Position numbers and translations under genes: made by a program. A stretch of 64,000 bases of DNA from Chaenocephalus aceratus (Eukaryota; Chordata; Actinopteri; Perciformes; Channichthyidae), in the NCBI GenBank assembly GCA_023974075.1, contig CM043797.1:13068178-13132177 (forward strand), written 5' to 3'. Each line of letters opens with the position of its first letter. The stretch's first letter is position 1. Below the pieces are notes generated by a model that made no database searches, had not been told where the DNA came from, and saw only the letters and a list, made by a program, of their open reading frames with translations. Positions 1 through 11,000 of the stretch are shown here, piece by piece.

Positions 1-400
1 CGAGGACATGGTGTCCTCTGAGAGAAGGCAGGAAGCGTTTTAGGGTGGGGAACACCGCTAAAAGCTCCGGGTGATTTACGTGCGCCCGCTGGAGGTCTCT
101 GTTCCAGAGACCCCTCACCGGGCGACCTTCGTAAATACCCTATCAGCCTGTCTGCCACGCGTCCGTGGTGACCACCTTCCGTGAAAGGACAGCACCCGTA
201 GGCGCACCCCGTACTAGAAAAGTCGGGTGCGGCCAGTGGCGTAGTGCCACTACGCATTTCAATATAACCAATACTCTCCGCACGCCGTGGCACGCGGGGT
301 TTAGTTTTATTATGAGACCCATGTTGAGCGGGTGCTTTACGAGGACATTTGTCTGCGTAATCTGACTCTGCTCGGCGGGCTTTATAGATAAAACCCTTCT
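1..400 (-). pseudogene. DIRS RT-connection / RNase H remnant
   Basis: On the minus strand one frame from about 354 to 1 reads as the connection and RNase H part of a DIRS polymerase. It contains an ALRHW segment, then PTFLVRGAP, then LSRKVVTTDA with the first RNase H aspartate, then YEGRPVRG, a catalytic-helix-like ELLAVFPTLKRFLP and SLRGHHVL at the window edge. Two adjacent stops (TGA TAG, near 140-145) fall just after TTDA, so it is inactive. The polymerase fingers and palm with the catalytic YxDD are not found between here and ORF1. Confidence 0.62.
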
Positions 401-555
401 TTCTAGGAGAGAGAGAAGCTCTCTCTCCAGAATATGGGTTGACTCTCTCCGGGCTTGTGAAAACAGATAGTGTGTAACTTTTTTGAGAAGCCCAGGCAGA
501 TGTCGTGAGTATCTCCTGCTGTATGCTCCTTAGAGCCAGCTGAGATGTCACGCTT

Positions 556-667
556 ACGGTGGTGGTGCCCTTACAGCTCCAGCCGGCACTGCACATGCGT
601 GCGACGGTGGTGCCTTTACAGCCCCAGCCGGCACTGCGCGTGCGCGTGGCGGTGGTGCCTTCACAGA
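556..667. repeat. 45-bp tandem repeat, ~2.5 copies
   Basis: The motif GGTGGTGCC starts at 561, 606 and 651, giving a 45-base period. The units contain CAGCCGGCACTGC and differ by a few bases. It lies in the non-coding gap between the RNase H and ORF1 pieces of the DIRS element. Confidence 0.7.
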
Positions 668-954
668 CCCGTCAGTAATCCGCCTTTTGAGAGATGCCGT
701 AGCTGCTCTCAGAAGGGGAACAATTGACGGGCTGTTTATTGGTTTTATTGATTTTTTTTTTTGAGCTGCGCCCTCGGCCTGAAGCCTGGATGCATCAGCG
801 GCAAATGTTTTATAACAAAAGAATCAACCAATGTGTGACATGTGTTTGTGCGGACTTGAGGATGGTTTTGAGGCATCTCTCGAGGCGGCGGGAACACATT
901 TAGAGCCGGGGAATGAACTTCCAGCTCTGTCACAGAGGGGAGAAGGAGGGGCTG

Positions 955-1420
955 TCACGCCGCTCGCTTCTTCTTCCTCGACTGCTGGCCGAAATTCTGG
1001 GTTGGCTGAGCCTGAGCTGCAGCCGGAACCGAAGATTTTCTAGGCCAGCTTGCCCTTGTCTCCAGCCTGGGCTGGGGACTCGGGGTGGGCTGCGACCTCT
1101 GCTTGTCCGGTGCTTTAAACCGAGCAGAGTTAGAGACAGCTTGGGTGAAGGACTGCTGCTGCGAAGGCAGCGGCTGGACCCTTCGAGGGAGGCAGAGGTG
1201 GAGTGCCTCGTCCTCCTTCTTCTTCGTCTCACACCTCCTTTGCATGGAGGCGAGAGCGGAGCCTAAAATTCCCTCGGGAACGATGGGCATATCCAGCACA
1301 TCCTCCTTTTCCCGGTCTGGGAGAGTGGTGAGGTTGAGCCATCTCGCTCTTTCCTGCACCACTGTGAAGCTGACAATTGAGCGGCCCAGACCAAGCAAGG
1401 AGGCAGAGGCAGAACGTCCA
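955..1420 (-). pseudogene. DIRS ORF1, C-terminal part
   Basis: Continuation of the same gag-like ORF beyond an insertion of roughly 250 bases (about 1430-1680). It begins with the segment that should follow the central domain (VQERARWLNL...DREKEDVLD), then a Lys/Glu-rich helix (RRCETKKKEDEAL) and a Gln/Pro/Ser-rich basic tail ending KKKRAA, as in other fish DIRS ORF1 proteins. No ATG is needed, because this is an internal piece of one broken gene. The first ~10 residues partly repeat the end of the upstream piece, consistent with an insertion and not a simple stop. Confidence 0.6.
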
Positions 1421-1679
1421 AAAATATAACCCGGCGTGGGCATTTATTAAAAACATGGGCACAAAGTTCACCGCCTCAATCTGCGGTTCTCCTTTCACCC
1501 ATCCTGCAGCCACAAGGATCTCACACACACACCCAGCCCTCTCAACAGACAGGGCAACAGAGCCTAAATACCCACCCTCCAATCATCACAACAAGACACA
1601 GGTGAGGGGGGAGGAGACACCACAGGACACCAGGTGCACACAATAATCAGCCACAGACAACCTATACTGTGCAATCACG

Positions 1680-2976
1680 CTAACAAAGTGCCATATCACC
1701 CGGCCTGAAGCCGTCAGTCCATTGTGACGAAGCCACCTTCGCCACAACCACCATGATCCCCATTACCTTGCCCGTGGCCTGGACGGCGCAGCGTTGGACA
1801 CAGAGGCAAATGTCCGTGACCGCTGCCATCTCGTCCAGAGTGGCTGCCCCCGGGTTACCCGACAGGTCCTCGCAGAGCTCCGCTTGGTAGGCGGTTAGCA
1901 GCGAGGACACGTTCAGGGCCCTGGCGGACAACGCTGCAGCTTTGTAGGACTTTTCAGTCATTGTAGACTGAAAACGGTCCGACTTTGCTGGCAGCGTGGG
2001 GTTCCTGCTCGGTGACGGGCCCACCTTCGGTAGGAGGTGGGCCGCTACCAGCGGTTCCATGGGCGGTATGCGGAGCAGGCCGAGCTTCTCCATTCCGTCG
2101 CAGTCTAGGGAGGAGGCACCCTGGATTGGGACCTTGTTGCTGAAGGGCCGGTCTCTCCACGAGACCAACACCTCATCCAACATCTCCGGGAAGACCGGAA
2201 GGAGTTGCCTCTTTTTGCCCGATGCTTGGGGAAGATGTTTTCCCTCGTAGCGGGACCTGGAGGTCTCCTTGGCCATTTCAGGCCACGGGACGTTGAGTCT
2301 GGCCGCAGCGCGTTTGCACACGCCCTGCAGGTCCATGCTCAGACCGGGCGAAGCTGGTGTGCTATCGCCCGAGAGAGCAACCCTCGCTCCAGGCTTTGCA
2401 GCCTGGGCCGATGACATGAAGGTGTCCTCTTCCTGTTCATCCGACTCGGACAGGAGGAACGCCAGGGCGTCCTCCTCTTCGTCCTCCTCGTAGTCCAGCT
2501 CGAGGACATCCTCCGCGGATGAGACCATGGTGAGGTCTAACCGGGAGCCCCAGCTTGGTAAAGCGCGGGAATCCGTTCCCGCGTGTCTTGTCGTCACCGG
2601 GTCCCGGCCTGCCAGGGCGCGGGATTCCGGTTCTGTGGCCATCGCAGATAATGAGCCCCAGACCGACACGGAGAGGGGTTCACTCTCTGTGGCGGATTCC
2701 CCGTGTCTTGGGAATCCGTGTCTTGACTGCCGGTCGGCGGGTCCGTGGATATGGGGGGTCCTGTTCCAACAGGCTAGCTTGGCGGAGGCTCTTAACGGTG
2801 AAGCGGACACAATGTCCGCATGAGCCGGGGTTGTCGATAGCGCCTCGGGCGTGTTCCAGCCCGAGGCAGGACGAACAGACCTGGTGTGTGTCTGTGCCCG
2901 AGATCTTCAACCCGCAGCCGCAGAGTCGAGCCACCGAGTCCCTGACTCCTCTGGTGTGAGGGAAAGGGGCGTCCAT
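1680..2976 (-). pseudogene. DIRS ORF1 (gag-like), N-terminal and central parts, frameshifted
   Basis: The structural ORF of the DIRS element. The likely ATG is at 2976 (MDAPFPHTRG...). The first ~65 residues carry a cysteine-rich segment (CGCGLK...CSSC...CGHC) typical of fish DIRS ORF1. Between about 2680 and 2810 the reading frame changes. The second frame runs to 1680 with an acidic stretch (YEEDEEEDALAF), then the conserved central region with motifs SRYEGK, LLPVFPE, GASSLDCDGMEK and LTAYQAELCEDL. The last ~20 residues before the stop at 1680 do not look like the family and seem to come from inserted DNA. The protein would form the retrotransposon particle; this copy cannot encode it intact. 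The family call is by memory of fish DIRS proteins, with good motif agreement. Confidence 0.72.
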
Positions 2977-3769
2977 CTTGTTCTCCTCGTGGCATGGAGA
3001 GGGCCCGCTCTCGACAGGTGGGATGGGAGAAAAAGATATTACCACTTTGTCCTTAATCCGGAGAAAAGGACGGTGTGGGTATTTTATTCCCGGAGAATAC
3101 TGACTGGTGTGGCAGTATGCTCCTTTAATCCTTTCCTCCTCCGTGGAGAAGAGAAAAGAAAAAACGTCCTCGCTACCGTGGTGTCGGTAGAGAGGGAGCG
3201 AGCTAGCAACAGGTGTGCTGCTAGCTTAAAAAATCGCACTTACCTTACTTTCTCGGGTAAGAGAAGGACGAGGTCGATTTAAATACTAACAGCGTTAGTA
3301 CTACCGTCTTCCTGCGAAGCAGAAGAAGTAGCCGGCGAGCGCCCGTCGACCGAAATGGGTATTTGGGTTCAGTCTGTGGACAGTGAAGCTTGTCCGGCTA
3401 CTGTAGAGATGTGCTCTGAAGCGAGAAGAGGTGTTTGAATGACGCATGCGTCGTGGCGCAAGCTACTTATAGGGGGTGAATTCCCTGACGCTGACGTCAA
3501 GATCACCAGCCAATCAGGATTGGCGTAATGAGATTGATGCTTCTGTTTGCTCCGCGATGAGGCGCATCCCATAGTGAGACATCGAACGGACTGTTATGAA
3601 TGAGAACTCCTCATGTGCTGCTGTAGGCTGGCATGATAGGCTGTTCAATGGGGCATATGTGTTGTGTAGATTCTGCCAGAAGGAAAATCAGCAGGGAGGT
3701 GCCACATTGCTTTTCTTCACAACTGCAACGCTGGTTCCGCAAATCAAGCAAGAACGTGATTGGTCGATA

Positions 3770-3961
3770 TTCATTGTGGGGGTGGGGGAGGGGTGTTGGA
3801 TAGATATAGAATCCAAAATGTATAAAATACACAAAACAAAAAAGGAAATGTAATTAAAAGAATCTACCCCATGCATAAAGGAAACCTAAATCATAGCGAA
3901 CTCTATCTACTTACTACAACTCTATATCTATCCAACACCCCTCCCCCACCCCCACAATGAA
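3770..3961. repeat. Near-perfect 41-bp inverted repeat (hairpin, ~110-bp loop)
   Basis: The arm at 3770-3811 (TTCATTGTGGGGGTGGGGG...) is the reverse complement of 3921-3961 (...CCACCCCCACAATGAA). The loop is AT-rich and carries no gene. The arms are G-rich on one strand and C-rich on the other. It may be a small foldback element or an internal part of one; no target duplication was found. Confidence 0.75.
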
Positions 3962-3971
3962 TACACACAGT

Positions 3972-4025
3972 GACTAAGTGCCCGCGGGCGACTAAGTGCC
4001 CGCGGGCGACTAAGTGCCCGCGGGC
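3972..4025. repeat. 18-bp minisatellite, three exact copies
   Basis: Three identical 18-base units, GACTAAGTGCCCGCGGGC, begin 11 bases after the hairpin. Each unit contains the palindrome GCCCGCGGGC. Confidence 0.85.
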
Positions 4026-4613
4026 ACCGTGTTGGCTAACCCTGCCCTAGACAGATGTTCAAGGTCACCGTAAAAATAAATGTCATTTATAATAACAAGT
4101 AAATACAATCAGTAAAAACAACAAAGAAGTGTATATTACTAAAAAAATGCTTATAAAAAACAATAAAACATCAGTGTTTCCCCATTGCCTTGAAATTCAA
4201 GGTGTTTCTTTTTAATATATATATAGCACCAAATTGCAACTAATCTCTACTGTCACTTTTCACATTGAACATGTGCTCTTTTATTAAATAAACTAAAAAC
4301 TTTAATTTTAAGTTGTGAATTTAGTGTTTTTGACCCTGAGAAACACTGATGTATTAATCAATAACAATAATCCGCAGCTCCTCTCTCTGCTCCAGAGGAT
4401 TAAAAACAAATATATCCCAATGCCACCCTCCTCCCGCTCAGGCAGCACCCCCCCAAAGCAGTAAACCTAGGGGAAACACTGAACATATATATTACATAGC
4501 AAAAAGATAGCAACAGGTATGGCAGTACAGACAGGCAGAGGGTTGCACAGTGCCATAGTAAGATGTGAGCTGATTCCTCACCAACATTTGTTTTTAAATG
4601 AGATTTAAAGGTC

Positions 4614-5199
4614 ATCTATTATATTTTTAGGCATCTAGTATATGTCTCAGACAAAATGTTTTGCTCAAAATACCAAACAGATCACCCATTCTAGCCATGC
4701 CTCATACCCCTCTATTTCAGCCCTGTTACTAAAGTGCTGTTTCTGGGTCCATAGCTTTAAAAAAAAAAATAAGAGGAGGGGGAGCTCATGCAGGAGAATT
4801 CTACCCAGATACTCAGCTAAATGCTGCCGTGATTAAATGCCATATCATGTTCAAAACAACATATCCTGCTTTTTTACACTTACCATCTCCAGTACAGCGT
4901 TAGCTCTGAGCGTTAGCGATGCTTGCTAATGTAAACAAAGACCATACTACTTCCAAAACACGTCGCACATTGTTTCTGATATTGACGTTTCTTATCGGGC
5001 CGTGGGCGTAAAACCAGCCCACATTTCTGATATTACGTCATATCGGCAGCAAATCTGGATCAGCTCCGTTGTACCCCTGTTTTTAGAGATTGAGTACGGA
5101 GGAAAAGAGAGAGGGTTTTGTTTCCTCACACACCGGGGACATATATTTATGTTTAAAATAAATCAAAAAGTGCATTTTGCATGATAGGAGACCTTTAAA
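4614..5199. mobile_element. Non-autonomous TIR element bounded by TTTAAA (long copy)
   Basis: The left end TTTAAAGGTCATCTATTA and right end TGATAGGAGACCTTTAAA are inverted repeats, with a TTTAAA (TTAA-type) site at both ends. A second, shorter member lies at 61385-61582 and matches both ends in inverted orientation, which confirms the limits. No transposase is encoded. A TTAA-like target would fit piggyBac- or Kolobok-type mobilisation, but that is inference. Confidence 0.72.
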
Positions 5200-6871
5200 T
5201 AAACTGAATGTGTTTTCTTCTCCGATTGTTGCTTAGATTGAGTTCCCTATCAACATAAAATATTTGAGGTCACATAAACTACTGATGATGTGTTTGAGGT
5301 ATAGTGCAGTATTCCATTTCATACCGAATACCGTCCGTGAAATGTATACAGCATGTGAAACGAGTCCCCAAATGCATGCTGGGGTACAGCGCCAAGCGTA
5401 GAGTGCCTTTATGATATTCCTATTGCAGCCATTTTGGATGTTAATGTGTTAAACGTGTGTTAACGTGGGATAATAGTGCAGTGCCAGCCAAGTTGCAATA
5501 GTTGTATTTGTTTAAATACTTGAATATTGTCTGTGTAGTCTACCTTGGCTTGAAGCAAGGATTATTAAAGCTTTTAAGTTGCACTTTATTTTTTTATTCT
5601 GAACCTAAGTTTGAAGGTCAATGATAAATCATCAAATACTTAAATATGCATTCTGTAGTTTCAGGGAAGGGGGGATTTGTTTGTATTTTTCAAACAGTGC
5701 TTTTGTTGTTAGTTGTTATGTGGTAAGTTCAAATGGTTTAAATGTTGCAGTTGCTTCAAGACTCATGAGGGCCACCACTGATCTAAGGTTTTTTTTTGTT
5801 GGGCCAAAACGTATAAATGTAAATACATTTCCAATCATTGAAAAATGTATAGATACCGTGATATGAGTTGTTTGTCATACCACACAGCCCCAGTCTGAGG
5901 GTCTCATTTTGAATGAACTAATGGATCAAACTTCAGCTCCACTGTACGTACTCTATTGGTTACTAACAATATCAGTTCATCTTTTAATGTATTTATCATA
6001 TTGCACATGACAGGGAATAGAAATATAAAAATGTTTACAATGTCTAAATATTTATTGAAAAACACCTTTTTTTTCTAAAACATTCAAAAAGGTGTTTTCA
6101 TAAAGATCTTCTTTCAAAAATGTTTAATTACATTTCTCCAACACGTTGTTAACATGGTTATGTACTTGCATGAAAATGCCAGGAGGTTCCACACAGGATT
6201 TCAGCACCAAGGACAGCTCTTTCAGTAGTCTGCTCTCAGGAACGTGGATTTAGGATTGTGTGATAACCTCAACGCTGCTTTTGCAAAATGCTTTATGTCA
6301 AGAGGCCTCGGTGATTAACATTCAAATGTACAGTCTATTTAGCCGCGATAAAATCACCTTGAATATCAGCGGTGCTCTCCGTGATGTTGGGAGTTTTGGC
6401 ACAGCATATAGGAGCCACTTAATTCTTAATTTCCTCTGCAGGTTCATTGCTCATTTCCCACGATGCTTGTCAGAGCTTTTTCAATTTCTTGTGACCCTCA
6501 GCTGTCACAAAGAACCTCATAACTAACCACACATCTTGTTACACAACTCACAGCACTGTGGAGTAACACAATTAACTGGAAAATGACTTGCATAATTATG
6601 TATTTAATCGCTCTTTTTTTTAAGCTTTTTAAGCAGATTGGCCAACTCCTGCCAAACCATTTCTTAATCAATGAATGGTTTGGTCTATAAAAACATCCAA
6701 GTTCAACGATGTCTTCAAAATGTTTTGTCTTTCCAAAACATAAAGATATGTTGTATCGTCCATCCCATAACGGCACTGACCTCCCCGCCTTCAGGACACT
6801 GACTAAAACTCACCTTTTCAGACTGACTTTAATGCCATGTGTGTTTAGTGTTATGTCATTAAAGTTTCTAC
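5200..6871. other. AT-rich intergenic DNA, nothing recognised
   Basis: Short open frames only, none with a recognisable domain. No tRNA-like or terminal-repeat structure was seen. Confidence 0.5.
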
Positions 6872-7142
6872 TAGGGGTGTAATGGTACCGTACCAAAATT
6901 ATTCGGTATGGGCCCTTCGGTTCGGTACACGTGTGTACCGAACGAATATAACGTTAAACGTAAAAAATTGAGAACGTGAACAACTTTTTGGAAGTAATCT
7001 CAGGTGCTCGCAGCATTCAGAGTAATTTGCTCACATTGGGTTCAACGCGTCATAGAGTGAGCAAGTCATTTCATTGGACGAGAGGCATACTATGAGAGCT
7101 GGTCAGAGGAATGCGTTCAAATTTAGTCAGTAATTTGAGGAA

Positions 7143-7379
7143 ATGGCGAACGCAGATAAAGTTGAGCTCGAAAATCCTCCAGCATCATTGAAGTCTCCGG
7201 TTTGGGAACATTTTGGTTTCGCAGTTACGTACAAGGATGACGAACAAAGACAGGTGAACCGAACCGAAGCTGTTTGTCGGCATTGTTCAACTAAAATTGG
7301 TTACGCGGCTGGCAATACATCAAACTTGCACACTCATTTGAAAAGGCATCACCCGAACGTGAATATCAAAAAAGACTGA
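7143..7379 (+). pseudogene. hAT transposase N-terminus: BED zinc finger
   Basis: A 78-residue ORF with an ATG near the element's 5' end. It reads as a BED-type DNA-binding finger: aromatic SPVWEHFGF, then CRHC about residues 46-49 and H...H in LHTHLKRHH near residues 63-69. In a complete hAT this domain binds the element ends. The ORF stops at once after the finger, so the RNase H-like catalytic domain is absent. It could only make a free DNA-binding peptide, if anything. Confidence 0.8.
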
Positions 7380-7439
7380 AGTGCAAACCCAACTCCCACT
7401 AGCATTTAGCCTCCACCACTCGCACAAACTTCAGACCGA

Positions 7440-7625
7440 GCCAAAGCTATTACAAACGCCAAATATCCTTATGTTGCCATGTTAGCAAAGCGCTACCTGG
7501 CTGTATCTGCTACCTCTGTCCCTAGCGAGAGGGTGTTCTCCACAGCAGGAGACATTGCTAGTGCCAGCAGATCTGCCCTTTCGGCAAGCAATGTGGACAA
7601 GTTAATCTTTCTTAAAAAAACATGA
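7440..7625 (+). pseudogene. hAT transposase C-terminal (hATC) dimerisation fragment
   Basis: An open stretch with no start codon reads LAKRYLAVSATSVPSERVFS, then STAGDI and a segment ending NVDKLIFLKKT with a TGA stop. The SVPSERVFSTAG core is the hallmark of the hATC dimerisation region. It lies about 60 bases after the stop of the BED ORF, so the deletion removed roughly the middle 500 residues of a normal hAT transposase. Confidence 0.85.
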
Positions 7626-7667
7626 AAATGCAATGACAAGCAAGTCCTAATGTCAAACTGGCTGCTT

Positions 7668-7970
7668 AGGTACTAGTACAGTACAAATACAGATTATTTC
7701 AGTTCATCGAAATGCTGCACCTTAACGTTCATTTTATTATATGTTGTATTTATTTGAGTGAATATTCATAGTTTAATAATAATTAAAAACCCAAAACTAA
7801 TAGTTTATGTTTTGTGAGTACTAGTACAGTAAAGTTCAAATACAGATTATTTCAGTTCATCGAAATGGTGCACCTTAATGTTTATTTTATTATATTTTAT
7901 ATTTATTTGAGTGAATATTCACAGTTTAATAATAATTAAAAAAATAAATAAAAATGTTATGTTTTGTGAT
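7668..7970. repeat. ~150-bp tandem duplication inside the hAT 3' region
   Basis: Two adjacent copies start at GTACTAGTACAGTA (about 7671 and 7818) and run through CAGATTATTTCAGTTCATCG, TTTGAGTGAATATTCA and ATGTTTTGTGA. They differ at scattered bases. Confidence 0.8.
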
Positions 7971-8077
7971 CATTTGTTCTGCTGTACCGAAAACGTACCG
8001 AACCTAACCGTGACCTAAAAACCGAGTATACGTACCGAACCGAAATGTTTGTGAACCGTTACACCCCTAGTTTCTAT

Positions 8078-11000
8078 TAGCTCGATTTAAATATATTTAT
8101 ATTTCTAATTTCTTACTTCGAGTACCTTATAAAGCGTTTGATGAATATAATGTGTGATAAATATTATTTGTATTATTAATATGAATCCAAATTAAAACAG
8201 AGAATGGTTTAGAAAATCTGAATTTTTTCAAGAAGATTCATCTATTATCAAAATAGTTTGTGATTATTTTCAGACAATTCACTGGATTAATGGACTAACT
8301 GTTGAAGCTCCAATATGAGTTATTCTTTATGATCAAACAACTCAATAAGCGCTGATATCACACTGGAAATTGAAATGAAATACAAATTGAAAATAAGCAC
8401 ATTTCTTTCTTTGGTGTGGGGGTCATAGACGTATACAAACACTTTATCAATAAGTAGCTCTTGAATCTCAAGTATCAGCTAGTTGAAAAGCAGGCTTAAC
8501 AGCATCCCACAGGAATCTCATTAAGTCTAAATAAGTATACATGTGACACAATGTCTTCTTTCTTTTTTAAAGTGAAATATAGATTGCAGATCCTCATGCA
8601 ACATATAGCCCAGCTTTCTGTTCAACATTGCAATGTAAAAGCAAAAAAAAAAAAATAGCTTACACACAACCATTCATTCTGTATTTGTCCAAAAATGCAG
8701 CTGTTTTTGACGGCAGTATTTAAAACCAGACTATGTGATAGATTAAGATGAAAGCAATCAGATATTTAACTTGTGCAATCTGCCGTTAAGAATACCTTTA
8801 GCGTACCGTATGAGGGGGTTATAACTGAGAGAAACGTTGAACAGCTAGGACAGCGGGGATATGCAAATATCATTTTTTATATTAAAACAAACACCAATTA
8901 GACTTGTAACCACATCATTTCTTTAATGCAAGTTAACATAACTAAAAGGCAAAAAAGTATATTTTTTGAGCCATTAGACTCAAAAAGGAAAATAAATCAC
9001 CTACAGTATAGCTCGCACAGTTTTAGGGATTAGTGACAAGTGAAAGAAAACTTGATGGTGTTCTGCTCCACCGCCTAACTGCATTACCCAGATCCCAGAT
9101 TGATGACAAGGAACATTTACTGCCTGTTTGTGTCGGAGGCCCATTGCATCTCATTATTGCCTGCCGTGATAAAGGCATCAACTAAGTTAAATATTTGTTC
9201 AGCTCTGAAGTTTGTAGCACAGCCATGGTAATTAACTAGACAATAAGAGCATTTCACTCCTGTCTTCTTACACACCTGCTCAGATAGAGACTCCTTTCTG
9301 AACTTCAATTAGTGCAGAATAAAAGAGAAAGGTCAGAAATCCAGTGTGTTGGCTGTTCGGGGGTGAGTGCTATTAACTGTGCTATCTGCAAATGTGTGAT
9401 CATTTGTTTTTCAACTGATGCTGAGAATGACATCACTTCAATATCTTCTCATATCTACAGAAAGCCGTTTTATTAGAGGAATGGTGAGCAAGATATCATC
9501 TGCTCTGTTGCAGATTAACCCTCATCATTCAGAAGACATTACTTTCCAGGTGTAATCCACTTTTTCGCATACTACAAAGTTATATTCTCTTTCATCCCAG
9601 GCTGAGAGTCTTCACATTAAGAACCTCGAGTCAAATGGAAATCAAAGCTTAAAAAAACAAAACATGAGGACTGTAGAAGCAGTGCTGCTTTTTTCCCATG
9701 ATGCATCCCATGATTCACCATCATCGTGGTGGGAGTAGCATGTTTGTTACACCGACATTTCGATTATGTTTAAAAGAACAACAAAACAAAACAGTGTTGC
9801 TTGAGAGGTTTCTATGCAGCGAGATATATATTATATCATTTCACAAGGTTCATTACACACAGATATTGTGTCATAAACAATGCAGAAGTGCAATGCCACT
9901 GATAATCTACACACACAATGGCTATAAGGATATTATTTGAAATGTATTTCGTTTTTCTTTTAAAATATACTAGAAAACCTTTAAAATGTGCGCCATTTGT
10001 TGAACCAGTTTGCATCAGAGTCTAATCAAAAACTCATCTATGCTGTCAGAGTTGTGTAACAATCTCACAAGAATATATCCAGTGTGATATCAGCCATGAT
10101 GGATCTCAGTTAGAGTGTTTGCTCATTTGGAGAATCTCTCAGAACTCATTTTATGATACATTTTTAAGTTGTGGCACGCACGGTTTTATGAAATGTAATC
10201 CTGTTCTTCCAACAGAGACTGACTGATTGTCTTGGGCAGGTTTCTGTTGATTTAAACCGCATAGTTCGCTTTGCTTCTCGACCTCAGAATAACCGGCCTG
10301 CGGCTGAATATACGTCATAATTCATTACCTTTTTTCTGCTGTTATATTTAACCAACCTGCTTGTATTTGATCTCATTTCCTCTCTGATTGTATTTGTTGT
10401 AATTAAGTGACATGTGAAGGGATTTGTGGTTAAATAATTTAACATCATTCTTTTTTATAATGGTAGCTGTTGTCATTATGGCCTCAGCAATCGGTTTTTA
10501 CACCATTGAGTATTCACTTCATCACCCTGACAGTCCTTTGCACTTATTTACCGCCAAATCACAAGCAACCTCTCAAATAAAGTACCATTTCACACTCTTC
10601 TCATATCCCTTTTTTATTCTGCTACTTTAGAGCACCGATTTACACTCCGGATCTTCAGCAATCATCAGATGTTGTTGTCGACGGCCATAAGGCAATCTCA
10701 TCTGCCTGTCGTCTGCTGCCCTAGTCGTGTATTCAATTCAATTTCACAAACTTAAAACAAAACTACACACATAAGACAGAGTGGAGATTTGTGAAATGGA
10801 ACACATTTCAACAAGCTATCTGAAGCATTATGCTCTGGCAGTCGCCCTCTCCAATTCATTGTAGATTCCCCAGCAATTTACATTTGTAATGCTTTTGTCA
10901 GTATTTATGGCATTGTTTTAAGGATTGTTGTTGGTGTTGTTAATGCTATCATTGTTTGTGGGGTCTTCATCTTTATTATAGTTATTATCGTCATGTTGCT

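Larger units (their letters stand above)
1..3592 (-). mobile_element. Decayed DIRS-type retrotransposon, left part outside window
   Basis: Minus-strand remnant of a DIRS (tyrosine-recombinase) retrotransposon. Reading leftward it holds a terminal region (about 3290-3592, ending near a CCCATAGTGAGACATC motif that I recall from fish DIRS ends), a gag-like ORF1 in pieces (2976 to about 955), roughly 550 bases with no recognisable coding, and an RT-connection/RNase H remnant (about 400-1) that runs off the window. The RT palm is missing, and the recombinase and methyltransferase, if they survive, lie to the left. Frameshifts, in-frame stops and an insertion show it is dead. Class is inferred from ORF1 and RNase H motifs; exact ends are not fixed. 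Confidence 0.72.
6872..8069 (+). mobile_element. hAT element, internally deleted (BED finger plus hATC tail)
   Basis: The ends TAGGGGTGTAA and TTACACCCCTA are inverted repeats. The flanks GTTTCTAC (6864-6871) and GTTTCTAT (8070-8077) form an 8-bp target duplication with one mismatch, the hAT signature. Inside lie an N-terminal BED finger ORF (7143-7379) and a C-terminal dimerisation fragment (about 7440-7625), with the catalytic middle gone. Both termini also carry long runs of ACCGTACC/GGTACCG-type sequence. Confidence 0.88.

Noticed and set aside
913..1582. Several overlapping plus- and minus-strand ORFs across the DIRS ORF1
   Set aside because: Shadow frames of the minus-strand gag-like coding.
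10424..10630. Small hydrophobic ORF (68 residues)
   Set aside because: AT-rich DNA gives hydrophobic translations by chance; no homology pattern or context.
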